Below the pieces are notes generated by a model, which did not search any database, was not told where the DNA came from, and saw nothing but the letters and a program-made list of their open reading frames with translations. DNA of 22,093 nt from assembly GCA_019420065.1 (NCBI GenBank), contig JAHZHX010000023.1:1-22093 (forward strand), in the 5' to 3' direction. This DNA is from Clostridiales bacterium (lineage in GTDB: Bacteria; Bacillota; Clostridia; Christensenellales; Aristaeellaceae). The position numbers and the translations under genes were made by a program. Below, piece by piece: positions 14,001 through 20,411 of this stretch (the first letter of the stretch is position 1; each line of letters begins with the position of its first letter).

Positions 14001-14135
14001 TTATTTACCGTTCGGGATGGCCTCGCGGATGATCCGCGCGGCGTCCTTCGCGTCCGTTGCCGTTGCTTCCACCAGCTTCGCCAGTGTTTCAAGCAGAGCG
14101 GTCAATTCAGCGTTTGTCATGCCCTCGCAGCACAT
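14001..14135 (-). CDS. Very small protein of unknown function (44 aa)
   Basis: The product starts MCCEGMTNAELTALLETLAK and is a single predicted amphipathic helical protein ending AIPNGK. The ATG at 14135 follows AGGAGG at 14150-14145 with 9-nt spacing; an ATG at codon 6 is a possible alternative. A consensus promoter lies about 60 nt upstream, so it is the first gene of a three-gene unit. The family is not recognised. Confidence 0.6.
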   Translation of the reverse strand: MCCEGMTNAELTALLETLAKLVEATATDAKDAARIIREAIPNGK

Positions 14136-14193
14136 TTCCTTTCTCCTCCTGCCTGGTGTACTCGCTGGGGCTTTTCGCCCTTGTTGTGGTTAT

Positions 14194-14223
14194 ATTATAT
14201 CATAAGCGCCATAACTTTGTCAA
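14194..14223 (-). promoter_or_regulatory. Consensus promoter of the downstream half of the small-gene island
   Basis: TTGACA (14223-14218), an 18-nt spacer and TATAAT (14199-14194). The predicted start near 14187 gives a leader of about 50 nt that contains a small hairpin, GGGC-GAAAA-GCCC. Confidence 0.85.
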
Positions 14224-14268
14224 CACTTTTTAAAAAATTTTGCTGTTTTTTTTGATATTTTTGCATTC

Positions 14269-14302
14269 AAAAACGCCCGCAGGATGGTGTCATCCGGCGG
14301 GC
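14269..14302 (-). terminator. Terminator of the upstream small-gene unit (repeat copy A)
   Basis: On the minus strand GCCCGC and GGATG pair with CATCC and GCGGGC around ACAC, followed by GTTTTTG. It lies 6 nt after the stop of the 69-residue gene. The sequence from 14258 onward is nearly identical to the second terminator at 15014-15058. Confidence 0.85.
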
Positions 14303-14308
14303 TGCTTT

Positions 14309-14518
14309 TTACAGGGCGGTTTCCTCTTCACGCAGATAGGCTTCGATCGCGCGTTTGAGCACCTGCGCCTGCGGTTCTCCCTTTTCGGCGCATTTGGCCT
14401 TGAAAGCGGCGGCCATTTCTTTGGGCGCGCTGAAGGAGATCACGCTGTACATCTTTTCGTTATAGCGGCGCTTCACCGCCGTGGAGGTCGTTGTTTTCCG
14501 TTTCTTTTGCCCGTCCAT
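14309..14518 (-). CDS. Ribbon-helix-helix-like small protein (69 aa)
   Basis: After a basic N-terminus (MDGQKKRKTTTSTAVKRRYN), residues 23-62 have a beta strand (MYSVISFSAP) followed by two helices (KEMAAAFKAKCAEKG and QAQVLKRAIEAYLRE), the layout of ribbon-helix-helix regulators. The ATG at 14518 follows GGAGGAAAGC. It is the last of three genes in its unit, 12 nt after the 56-residue gene, and is followed by a terminator. A natural candidate for binding the palindrome in the unit's own promoter, though this is only inference. Confidence 0.7.
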   Translation of the reverse strand: MDGQKKRKTTTSTAVKRRYNEKMYSVISFSAPKEMAAAFKAKCAEKGEPQAQVLKRAIEAYLREEETAL

Positions 14519-14530
14519 GCTTTCCTCCGC

Positions 14531-14701
14531 TCAAACCAGTAAGCCATTTTCAATCATATAAGCTTCAAGCGCCGCTGCATCCGGCGCAAGCGCTTTATCT
14601 ACCTTGTATTCAATCTGCAAACCGCCCATGTCGCGTACAACACGCCAGCAACTTTCAAGCTCCGTTACCATATAGGCTTTTTCACCCTTGGTAATTATCA
14701 T
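14531..14701 (-). CDS. Small protein of unknown function (56 aa)
   Basis: The product starts MIITKGEKAYMVTELESCWR and ends EAYMIENGLLV; it looks like a compact alpha/beta protein without signal or membrane segment. The ATG at 14701 follows AAGGAGG with 9-nt spacing and the TGA at 14533-14531 precedes the next gene by 12 nt. It sits between the 44-residue gene and the ribbon-helix-helix gene in one unit. The family is not recognised. Confidence 0.65.
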   Translation of the reverse strand: MIITKGEKAYMVTELESCWRVVRDMGGLQIEYKVDKALAPDAAALEAYMIENGLLV

Positions 14702-14754
14702 GATTCTTTTCCTCCTTGCTTTTTTGCATCCCTGCTGCTATAATGTGAGGATAA

Positions 14755-14774
14755 GGGAGCGGTTTCCCGCTCCC
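14755..14774 (-). repeat. Intercistronic hairpin with GAAA tetraloop
   Basis: On the minus strand GGGAGCGG-GAAA-CCGCTCCC is a perfect 8-bp stem with a GNRA loop, 8 nt after the stop of the 44-residue gene at 14783. It is not followed by a T-run, so it is more likely an mRNA-stability element than a terminator. Confidence 0.6.
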
Positions 14775-14782
14775 TGCCCCGC

Positions 14783-14917
14783 TCATTTTGTGGGCTGGGG
14801 TTTGGCCTTGCCGGGCTTTGGCTTTGTCAGCGTGATTGTAACCTTGACCCGTTCCACCGTGTCGTTACCGTCAATCGCTTCTGCCAGCGCCAGCAGGGCT
14901 TTTTTGATGTCCTCCAT
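14783..14917 (-). CDS. Very small protein of unknown function (44 aa)
   Basis: The product begins MEDIKKALLALAEAIDGNDT, has a short beta-like segment VERVKVTITL and ends in a Lys/Pro-rich tail (KPKPGKAKPQPTK). The ATG at 14917 follows GGAGGTG with ideal spacing. It is the first gene of the three-gene unit driven by the promoter at 14950-14978. The family is not recognised; size and context fit a mobile-element accessory gene. Confidence 0.65.
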   Translation of the reverse strand: MEDIKKALLALAEAIDGNDTVERVKVTITLTKPKPGKAKPQPTK

Positions 14918-14949
14918 GCTGCTCACCTCCTTTCCTCTTTGAGGGTTCT

Positions 14950-14978
14950 ATTATGCCATACTAATATTAGTATGCCAA
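14950..14978 (-). promoter_or_regulatory. Promoter of the small-gene island with a perfect palindrome
   Basis: TTGGCA (14978-14973), a 17-nt spacer and CATAAT (14955-14950). An exact 18-bp palindrome, CATACTAATATTAGTATG (14957-14974), fills the spacer and touches the -35. This is a typical autoregulatory operator position for small dimeric repressors such as ribbon-helix-helix proteins. Confidence 0.8.
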
Positions 14979-15024
14979 TACTTTTTTGAAAAGCTTTTCC
15001 CATTTCTTTGTTATTTTTGCAATC

Positions 15025-15058
15025 AAAAACGCCCGCAAGGTCGTGTGACCCTGCGGGC
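15025..15058 (-). terminator. Terminator, repeat copy B
   Basis: On the minus strand a GCCCGC/GCGGGC stem with an inner GGTC/GACC is followed by GTTTTTG. With its flank (from 15014) it is nearly identical to copy A at 14258. No minus-strand gene now ends just upstream of it, which suggests a lost gene unit. Confidence 0.75.
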
Positions 15059-15269
15059 GGCAGTTCTTCGTCCTTTTGTCGTGGGCAGCAATCGGCTTCT
15101 GATCTATATCCTGCTGGATGCCGCTGTTGTCCGGAAGCTGCTCCCGCAAAATATGTGGACGTATGCTCTGCCTGCCTATTATATCGCTGTCGCAGCGTTT
15201 GTACTGCTGACCATTCGTGGCTTCTTTCGCAAAAATCAAAAACAATACCGCAGATTTACCGCCGCATAA
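15045..15269 (+). pseudogene. Possible remnant of a membrane protein
   Basis: This plus-strand frame gives two hydrophobic stretches (LLIYILLDAAVV and YYIAVAAFVLLTI) and a basic tail (RGFFRKNQKQYRR), ending with TAA. It reads like the C-terminus of a membrane protein. It has no ribosome-binding site and its ATG lies inside the terminator at 15025-15058, so it is probably a truncated remnant or a chance frame. Confidence 0.3.
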
Positions 15270-15320
15270 ATGCAAAAATTTTCCCTGGTATTATCCGCGT
15301 TAAAAGATCCAAACATTTAA

Positions 15321-15371
15321 AATGCAGAGCCGATGAACCGATCGTTATTTTCGGTTTATCAGCTCTGCATT
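15321..15371. repeat. Large near-perfect stem-loop
   Basis: AATGCAGAGC (15321-15330) pairs perfectly with GCTCTGCATT (15362-15371), and GATGAACCGA (15332-15341) pairs with TCGGTTTATC (15351-15360) with one G-T; one mismatch separates the two blocks and the loop is 9 nt. It lies 56 nt after the ftsK stop. On the minus strand a weakly T-rich stretch follows, so it could end or protect the ftsK transcript. A small non-autonomous repeat is an alternative. Confidence 0.7.
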
Positions 15372-15387
15372 CGTTTGCTCTGACGCG

Positions 15388-15419
15388 GGAAAAGGCGCGC
15401 TTCTCGCTTTTTCCTTTTT
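15388..15419 (+). terminator. Plus-strand intrinsic terminator facing ftsK
   Basis: GGAAAAGGCG pairs with CGCTTTTTCC (one G-T), loop CGCTTCT, followed by five T. It is oriented for plus-strand transcripts and would stop read-through into the convergent ftsK gene. Confidence 0.7.
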
Positions 15420-15426
15420 GAGCCTC

Positions 15427-18219
15427 TTATTCGTCCAGGATCTGCGCCTGCATTTTGATGTAATCCTCGCGCGTAATCAGCGTTCGGCGCGGCTTGGGGC
15501 CTTCATCCTGGGACACGATACCCATATCCGCCATGGTGTCAAGCAGCTTTCCGGCGCGGGAATGTCCCAATCCCAACCGGCGGCGCAGCATACTGATGGA
15601 CATCTGCCCGCTCTCCACCGCCATTTCAATGGCCCGCTGGAGCATCTCGTTCTCCGTATTGGTCTGGAATTCGGGATCCTTTTCCTTGCCGTTCGCCTGC
15701 TGTTCCGCCTCCGCCGTGGCACGCTCCATATGCTCGTCTATACGCTCGTCATACAGCGCGTCATTGTTTTCTTTAATATAATCAGCAATGCGCTGCACCT
15801 CGTCGTCAGTAACGAAACAGCCCTGCACACGCAGGGGACGGAACTCGCTCTTGGGAAAGTACAGCATATCACCCCTGCCCAGCAGCTTTTCCGCGCCGAC
15901 AGAATCGATGATCGTGCGGCTGTCCACGTTATTGGCTACGGCAAAAGCAATGCGGCTGGGAATGTTTGCCTTGATTACGCCGGTAATCACATCCACGGAC
16001 GGACGCTGCGTCGCCACAATCATATAAATGCCCGCCGCGCGCGCCAGCGCCGCCAGGCGCTGAATGGATTCCTCCACGCTCTTGCGGCACTGCACCATCA
16101 GATCGCTGAACTCGTCAATGATGAGCACGATCTGCGGCATATGATCGTCCTCATTTTTCATCTTCTGGTTATAGCCGCCGATATTGCGCGCGCCCACCTG
16201 CTGGAAACGGCGGTAGCGATCGCCCATTTCCTGCACCGCCCAGTCCAGCGCGGCGGCCGCCTTCTTGGGATCGGACACCACCTCGGTCAGCAGGTGCGGA
16301 ATCCCATTGTAAGGCTGCAATTCCACCAGCTTGGGGTCGATCATAATCATGCGTACTTGGCGCGGCGTGGCGCGATAAAGAATGCTCTGAATGATGGAGT
16401 TGATGCACACCGATTTGCCGCTGCCGGTCGCGCCGGCAATAAGCATATGCGGCATTTCGGACAGCTCACACATAATGGGCGTGCCGGTGATATCCTTGCC
16501 GATGGCAACCGCCGTGGGCGAGGGATTGGCGCGCATGACCGGGCTGTCCAACACGTCGCGCAGCGTGACCTTGCTCACCTTCTGGTTAGGCACCTCAATG
16601 CCCACCAGCGATGTGCCGGGGATGGGGATTTCAATGCGCAGGCCCACCGCTTTCATATTCATGGACAGGTTATTGGCAATGTTGTTGATCCGGTTCACAT
16701 TCACGCCGTCCGCCAGGCGCAGGGCAAAGCGGGTGATTGCCGGGCCATGCACCACATACTCCACCCGCGCTTCCACATTAAAGGAAGCCAGCGTATGTTC
16801 AAGCGTCGCGGCGCGTTCCCGATCCTCCTGCGTCGTGTCGATCTTTTCATGGCTGGATTCATGCAGCATCTCCATTGGCGGGAAGGCATACTCGCCTTTG
16901 ACCGCGCGGATGGCCGCCGCCGTATGCTTGACGGCCAGCGGATCCGGCTGCGCAGGCGCGCTGGCAGACTGCGAAATGGGAATGCGCTCCCCCGTCAGCG
17001 GTACGGCAGGATCGGTATATACCTGGCGCACCTCGCCCGAGGTATGCCCGCCGCTGCTGATTCGCGTAGCAGGCGCTTTTTCGGCTTCCCGAACAGGCGC
17101 TTCTTCCTGCCGGACCGGCTGCTCCGCAAGCGCTTCCGGCGCGGGCATTTCCGCATCGGTATACCAGGGCACATCCTCCTGCGGCTTTTCCTCCGCCACG
17201 GCAGCGGGCGAAGCCTCTGCCAAAGGCGCTTCCGCCTGTACAGGAGGCTGCCCCTCCTGCTCCGCGCGGCTGCGGCGCGCGCGGCGCTTTTCCTGCCGGG
17301 ACGGTAGCTTGGCCTCGTCCCCCACAGGGATATATTCCTGATACAGCTCGCCCGATTCCACCGGCACAAAGCCGCGGGCCGCCGGGCCTTCCGCAGGCAC
17401 GGGCGGAACCTCCTCCTCCGGCACCAGATAGCTGGGCGTAGGATCGGTTTGCACGCTGGTTGTGGTATAATTCACGTTCTGCCCGCGAATCAGCGGTTCC
17501 ACCGGCGGCGGCTGGCAGGTTGCAGGCTTTTGCTCAGGCTGCGCCGTCTCCTGCTGTTCGCGCTGCATTGCACGCGCCACCCGGCGCTGATAGCGTTTTT
17601 CCGCCCAGATACCAATGATTTCCGCCGGGTTGATCCTGAAAGCCACCAGCGCCAGCGCCAGTATTGCCAGCGTCAGCATCGTTGCGCCGCCAACTATGTT
17701 CAAAAAACGGTACACAGGATAGGCAAGCAGCATACCCAGCAGTCCTCCGCCCGCCAGATGGCCGCCGTTGAAGCCGCGCAGATGGTACGCGCCCGTCAAA
17801 TATGCGCTGTACGACGTGTTATCCACCATGCCCAGCGCGGCGCGGTTATTGTTGGCAATATAGTCCATCAGCGAGGTATCCCGGCTGGAAACGCTGGTCA
17901 TCAGCGTAATCATCGCCAGCAGGCACAGGTAGATCCCCAGCATGGCAAAATACGCGCGCATGGACACCCGCCGCCGGGCCGAGGCGCACAAAAGCACGCC
18001 GCCGGCCATGGCAAACACCGGCAGCAGCGGACAGAGCACGCCGCCCAGCCCATGCGCGGTATCGCGCAGCAGACGCAGCATGCTCCACGCCGAAACAGTG
18101 CTCATCAGCAGCGCCAGCGCCCAGCCCAGCCCTAAAACCAGCAGCACGCTCCCGGCAATCAGCCGCGCCACGCCGCCGCGTTCCGTGGTTTTGTACTGCG
18201 TTTTTTTTGTTTGCGCCAT
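15427..18219 (-). CDS. ftsK: FtsK/SpoIIIE-family DNA translocase
   Basis: This membrane-anchored ATPase pumps double-stranded DNA at the septum for chromosome segregation or sporulation. Of 930 residues, about 15-195 hold hydrophobic helices (four or so). Residues ~215-440 form a Pro/Glu/Ala-rich linker. The motor follows, with Walker A GATGSGKS at 596-603, Walker B IVLIIDEFSDL and the conserved VATQRPSVDVITG. The C-terminal winged-helix gamma domain (LLRRRLGLGHSRAGKLLDTM type) should read DNA polarity sequences. The start at 18219 has a GAGAG-type site and is only 13 nt after the upstream gene's stop, so both share the promoter at 19341-19370. FtsK and SpoIIIE cannot be told apart from sequence alone; the symbol is a family name. 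Confidence 0.95.
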   Translation of the reverse strand: MAQTKKTQYKTTERGGVARLIAGSVLLVLGLGWALALLMSTVSAWSMLRLLRDTAHGLGGVLCPLLPVFAMAGGVLLCASARRRVSMRAYFAMLGIYLCLLAMITLMTSVSSRDTSLMDYIANNNRAALGMVDNTSYSAYLTGAYHLRGFNGGHLAGGGLLGMLLAYPVYRFLNIVGGATMLTLAILALALVAFRINPAEIIGIWAEKRYQRRVARAMQREQQETAQPEQKPATCQPPPVEPLIRGQNVNYTTTSVQTDPTPSYLVPEEEVPPVPAEGPAARGFVPVESGELYQEYIPVGDEAKLPSRQEKRRARRSRAEQEGQPPVQAEAPLAEASPAAVAEEKPQEDVPWYTDAEMPAPEALAEQPVRQEEAPVREAEKAPATRISSGGHTSGEVRQVYTDPAVPLTGERIPISQSASAPAQPDPLAVKHTAAAIRAVKGEYAFPPMEMLHESSHEKIDTTQEDRERAATLEHTLASFNVEARVEYVVHGPAITRFALRLADGVNVNRINNIANNLSMNMKAVGLRIEIPIPGTSLVGIEVPNQKVSKVTLRDVLDSPVMRANPSPTAVAIGKDITGTPIMCELSEMPHMLIAGATGSGKSVCINSIIQSILYRATPRQVRMIMIDPKLVELQPYNGIPHLLTEVVSDPKKAAAALDWAVQEMGDRYRRFQQVGARNIGGYNQKMKNEDDHMPQIVLIIDEFSDLMVQCRKSVEESIQRLAALARAAGIYMIVATQRPSVDVITGVIKANIPSRIAFAVANNVDSRTIIDSVGAEKLLGRGDMLYFPKSEFRPLRVQGCFVTDDEVQRIADYIKENNDALYDERIDEHMERATAEAEQQANGKEKDPEFQTNTENEMLQRAIEMAVESGQMSISMLRRRLGLGHSRAGKLLDTMADMGIVSQDEGPKPRRTLITREDYIKMQAQILDE

Positions 18220-18232
18220 ATATCTCTCACTT

Positions 18233-19315
18233 TCAGCGGCTCACCTGCACAGCATAAACGCCGCAGGCGTCCGTATCATCGTAATACAGAGTCAGCGTAT
18301 ACGCGCCGGCCGGGTATATATCCGCCCCGCCGGGGCGCAAACGCATTTCCTCGGCCGCGGCCGCATCCAGCGCCACGCTGGCTTCCGGCTCGCCCAGCGC
18401 CGCACGCGCCGCCGCAAGGCTATCCCCCGGGACTATGCCGCCCAGGTCAAAACGCACGCTGCGCACGCCGGTAATCAAGGCCGCATCATCCGTTTCCGCG
18501 CCGCGCTCAGCCAATGCCGTTACGCCGCGCAGGGCAGCCGCCTCAAAGGAATAAATCTCGCCGCCGGCAATATAATCCGGTTCATTCATCGCGCCGTAAT
18601 CGGCAATCGCCTCATGCAGGGAGTCTCCCGCGCAAAGCGCCACGCCCGGCAGCGTCCCCTGGGCGGCGGCGGCAAAAACGGCCTCGCGATTGGGCGACGC
18701 ATACAGGCCCTGCGGCAAAAGCGCAATCATTTCGGCATAGTTGATCTGCACCGCGCCGCTCTCGCCCGAAAACGCGCGAAAGCGCTCCGCCGGATAATGG
18801 ATCGTCAGCCCCTGCCCGTCCAGGCACGCCGCATCGAGCGGCACGGGCAGCAGCTCTCCTGCGTCCATATAGGTATTGATGCTTTCCAGTACATGCGCCT
18901 CCACATACGCATCCAGCCATTGCCCCAGCCCGTCCAAGTCGGAAAAAACCGCTTCCAGACCCGTGATTTCGCCGCTGTCCAGCGCAAGCAGCGCCGTATG
19001 TGTCTCCGACCCATAGCGGCCAAAATGAATATTCCCCTTCACCGTGCAGCACAGGGAGGCAAAGCGCCTGCCGTCCGGCAGCGAAAACGCATGCAGCCGC
19101 GTTTCGCCCCTGGCCTGCGCGCCGCCCGCCATCAACGCCCGCGTTTGCGCAAGGCCCAGCGCCTCCTCCAGCGCGGCATTGACCGTCTTCTCCTCGCAAA
19201 AGGGATATATCAGCTCCGCATTGTCCCAGGTTTCGCTTTTCAGTTCCAGCTCCAGCGCCTGAGCAGAAGCCGTTAAAAGCAAAAAGGCCATCATGCAAGC
19301 AACAAATTTACGCAT
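18233..19315 (-). CDS. Exported protein, DUF3298-like
   Basis: The 360-residue product begins with a signal peptide (MRKFVACMMAFLLLTASAQA, cleavage near residue 20) and has no lipobox, so it is exported. Residues ~25-215 resemble RsiV/PdaC-type DUF3298 domains, especially LTIHYPAERFRAFSGESGAV followed by QINYAEMIALL. The last 110 residues form a separate segment with GIVPGDSLAAARAALGEPEA, a pattern seen in periplasmic-type repeats, but I cannot name it. The ATG at 19315 follows GGAGGTG. It heads a two-gene unit with ftsK, an unusual pairing, and its promoter overlaps the 3' end of the upstream peptidase gene. Function is not known. Confidence 0.75.
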   Translation of the reverse strand: MRKFVACMMAFLLLTASAQALELELKSETWDNAELIYPFCEEKTVNAALEEALGLAQTRALMAGGAQARGETRLHAFSLPDGRRFASLCCTVKGNIHFGRYGSETHTALLALDSGEITGLEAVFSDLDGLGQWLDAYVEAHVLESINTYMDAGELLPVPLDAACLDGQGLTIHYPAERFRAFSGESGAVQINYAEMIALLPQGLYASPNREAVFAAAAQGTLPGVALCAGDSLHEAIADYGAMNEPDYIAGGEIYSFEAAALRGVTALAERGAETDDAALITGVRSVRFDLGGIVPGDSLAAARAALGEPEASVALDAAAAEEMRLRPGGADIYPAGAYTLTLYYDDTDACGVYAVQVSR

Positions 19316-19340
19316 ACGTTCACCTCCGTTTCGGTACTTT

Positions 19341-19370
19341 ATTTTACCCCACGAAGGCGCCGCGTGTCAA
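19341..19370 (-). promoter_or_regulatory. Promoter of the DUF3298-like/ftsK unit
   Basis: TTGACA (19370-19365), an 18-nt spacer and TAAAAT (19346-19341). Predicted start near 19334, about 20 nt before the start codon. The -35 overlaps the last codons of the M28 peptidase gene. Confidence 0.8.
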
Positions 19371-20302
19371 TTTTCCTGCAATGCTTTTACAAACTTTGTC
19401 AGGCTCAGCGCCAAATAGGCAATATTCATCTCACTGGCCTCAGTATCATGCCGGGTATGGATGCGAGCGGTATAAAAGCCCGCCACCGGCGCCTTTTTGC
19501 AGGCGCAGATCACCACGCCGCGGCGGAAGGAATGCTGATCGGAATTGCAGGTGCTGCCCGCCGTGCCATAAAAGTGCGGCTCAAAGCCCCCTTCCACCAA
19601 AAAGCTGTTCTGCAAAAGCGCATAATCGTTATACGCGCGCGCGTAATTTTTGCCGATGAGCAGGATATGCTTGCCCACGCCAACGCAGTCCATGTTGACA
19701 ATCAAGGTATTCTTTTTCACCTGCGGATGCGCCTGCGCATAGGCTTTGGAGCCCAGCTTGCCCTTTTCCTCATTGTCAAAAAGGATAAAGGCCACGCTGT
19801 CCCGCTCGCTCCCGGACAGCGACGCCATCAGCTCCATCACCGCCGCCACGCCGGAGGTATTGTCGTTTACGTTATGCTTATTGGCCGGCCCCAGGAGGAT
19901 CAGCAGCAGCAAGCCGAAATACAGGATCATAAAAATCAGCCGTGTCAGCCCCGGCTCGCCAAAGGCCGCCTGTATCCCCACCGCCGGAATGAAGCTGAGG
20001 ACGATCAGCACGCCCACGATCAGAAACTGATACAGAAAGTACAGCGGCAGATTGCGCGGCAGCATCAAATTCGGAAAAGGCATAACGGCGGGCGTATCAT
20101 AATGGGCGGTAAAGACGGCTTTGGCCGTTTCCGGATCGCCCGCTACCAGGTTGCGGTGCGCCCCGTTGCGCCCATTCTCCTCCACGCGCGCGGTATACCC
20201 CATGGCCTTGGCCTGCGCCAGCGCCCATTTCAGGAACGCATCCTTCTGCTCCAAATTTTTGCGGATGGGAAACTGTTCGTTCATCTGCTGCAAATAATTC
20301 AT
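19367..20302 (-). CDS. M28-family metallopeptidase with membrane insertion
   Basis: M28 enzymes are two-zinc aminopeptidases. Metal and catalytic residues are visible in order: H67/D69 (AHYDT), D147 (NVNDNTSG), E178/E179 (FDNEEKG), D205 (NMDCVG) and H285 (IHTRHDT). Unlike ordinary M28 enzymes, the 311-residue protein has two hydrophobic helices (about 87-108 and 121-138) inserted between the first two metal motifs, so it is probably membrane-anchored. The ATG at 20302 follows AAGAAGG. It is separated from the ABC transporter gene upstream by a terminator and has its own weak promoter. Substrate unknown; a role in peptide turnover at the membrane is inference. Confidence 0.9.
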   Translation of the reverse strand: MNYLQQMNEQFPIRKNLEQKDAFLKWALAQAKAMGYTARVEENGRNGAHRNLVAGDPETAKAVFTAHYDTPAVMPFPNLMLPRNLPLYFLYQFLIVGVLIVLSFIPAVGIQAAFGEPGLTRLIFMILYFGLLLLILLGPANKHNVNDNTSGVAAVMELMASLSGSERDSVAFILFDNEEKGKLGSKAYAQAHPQVKKNTLIVNMDCVGVGKHILLIGKNYARAYNDYALLQNSFLVEGGFEPHFYGTAGSTCNSDQHSFRRGVVICACKKAPVAGFYTARIHTRHDTEASEMNIAYLALSLTKFVKALQEN

Positions 20303-20335
20303 CTTTCGGCCTTCTTTCCATGTTATGCGTCATAC

Positions 20336-20364
20336 AGTATATCACAGGGCAAACAAAAATACAA
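20336..20364 (-). promoter_or_regulatory. Possible promoter of the M28 peptidase gene
   Basis: TTGTAT (20364-20359), a 17-nt spacer and TATACT (20341-20336), with TGTGA just before the -10. The -35 match is poor, so this is a moderate call. Confidence 0.5.
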
Positions 20365-20374
20365 CCAAAACAAG

Positions 20375-20405
20375 AGGGAGCCGATCCCTTGCTGAATCGC
20401 TCCCT
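20375..20405 (-). terminator. Terminator after the ABC exporter gene
   Basis: AGGGAGC pairs with GCTCCCT across a 17-nt loop, followed on the minus strand by a T-rich tract (CTTGTTTTGG). It lies a few bases after the ABC gene's stop. On the plus strand a shorter T-run follows, so it may work in both directions. Confidence 0.75.
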
Positions 20406-20411
20406 TTTGTC

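Noticed and set aside
15418..17307. A 629-codon open frame on the plus strand
   Set aside because: It is antisense to ftsK, which has intact Walker motifs; composition is His/Arg-rich with no recognisable domain.
17942..19276. A 444-codon open frame on the plus strand
   Set aside because: It crosses antisense to the ftsK start and to the exported DUF3298-like gene, is Arg/Ala-rich and has no ribosome-binding site.
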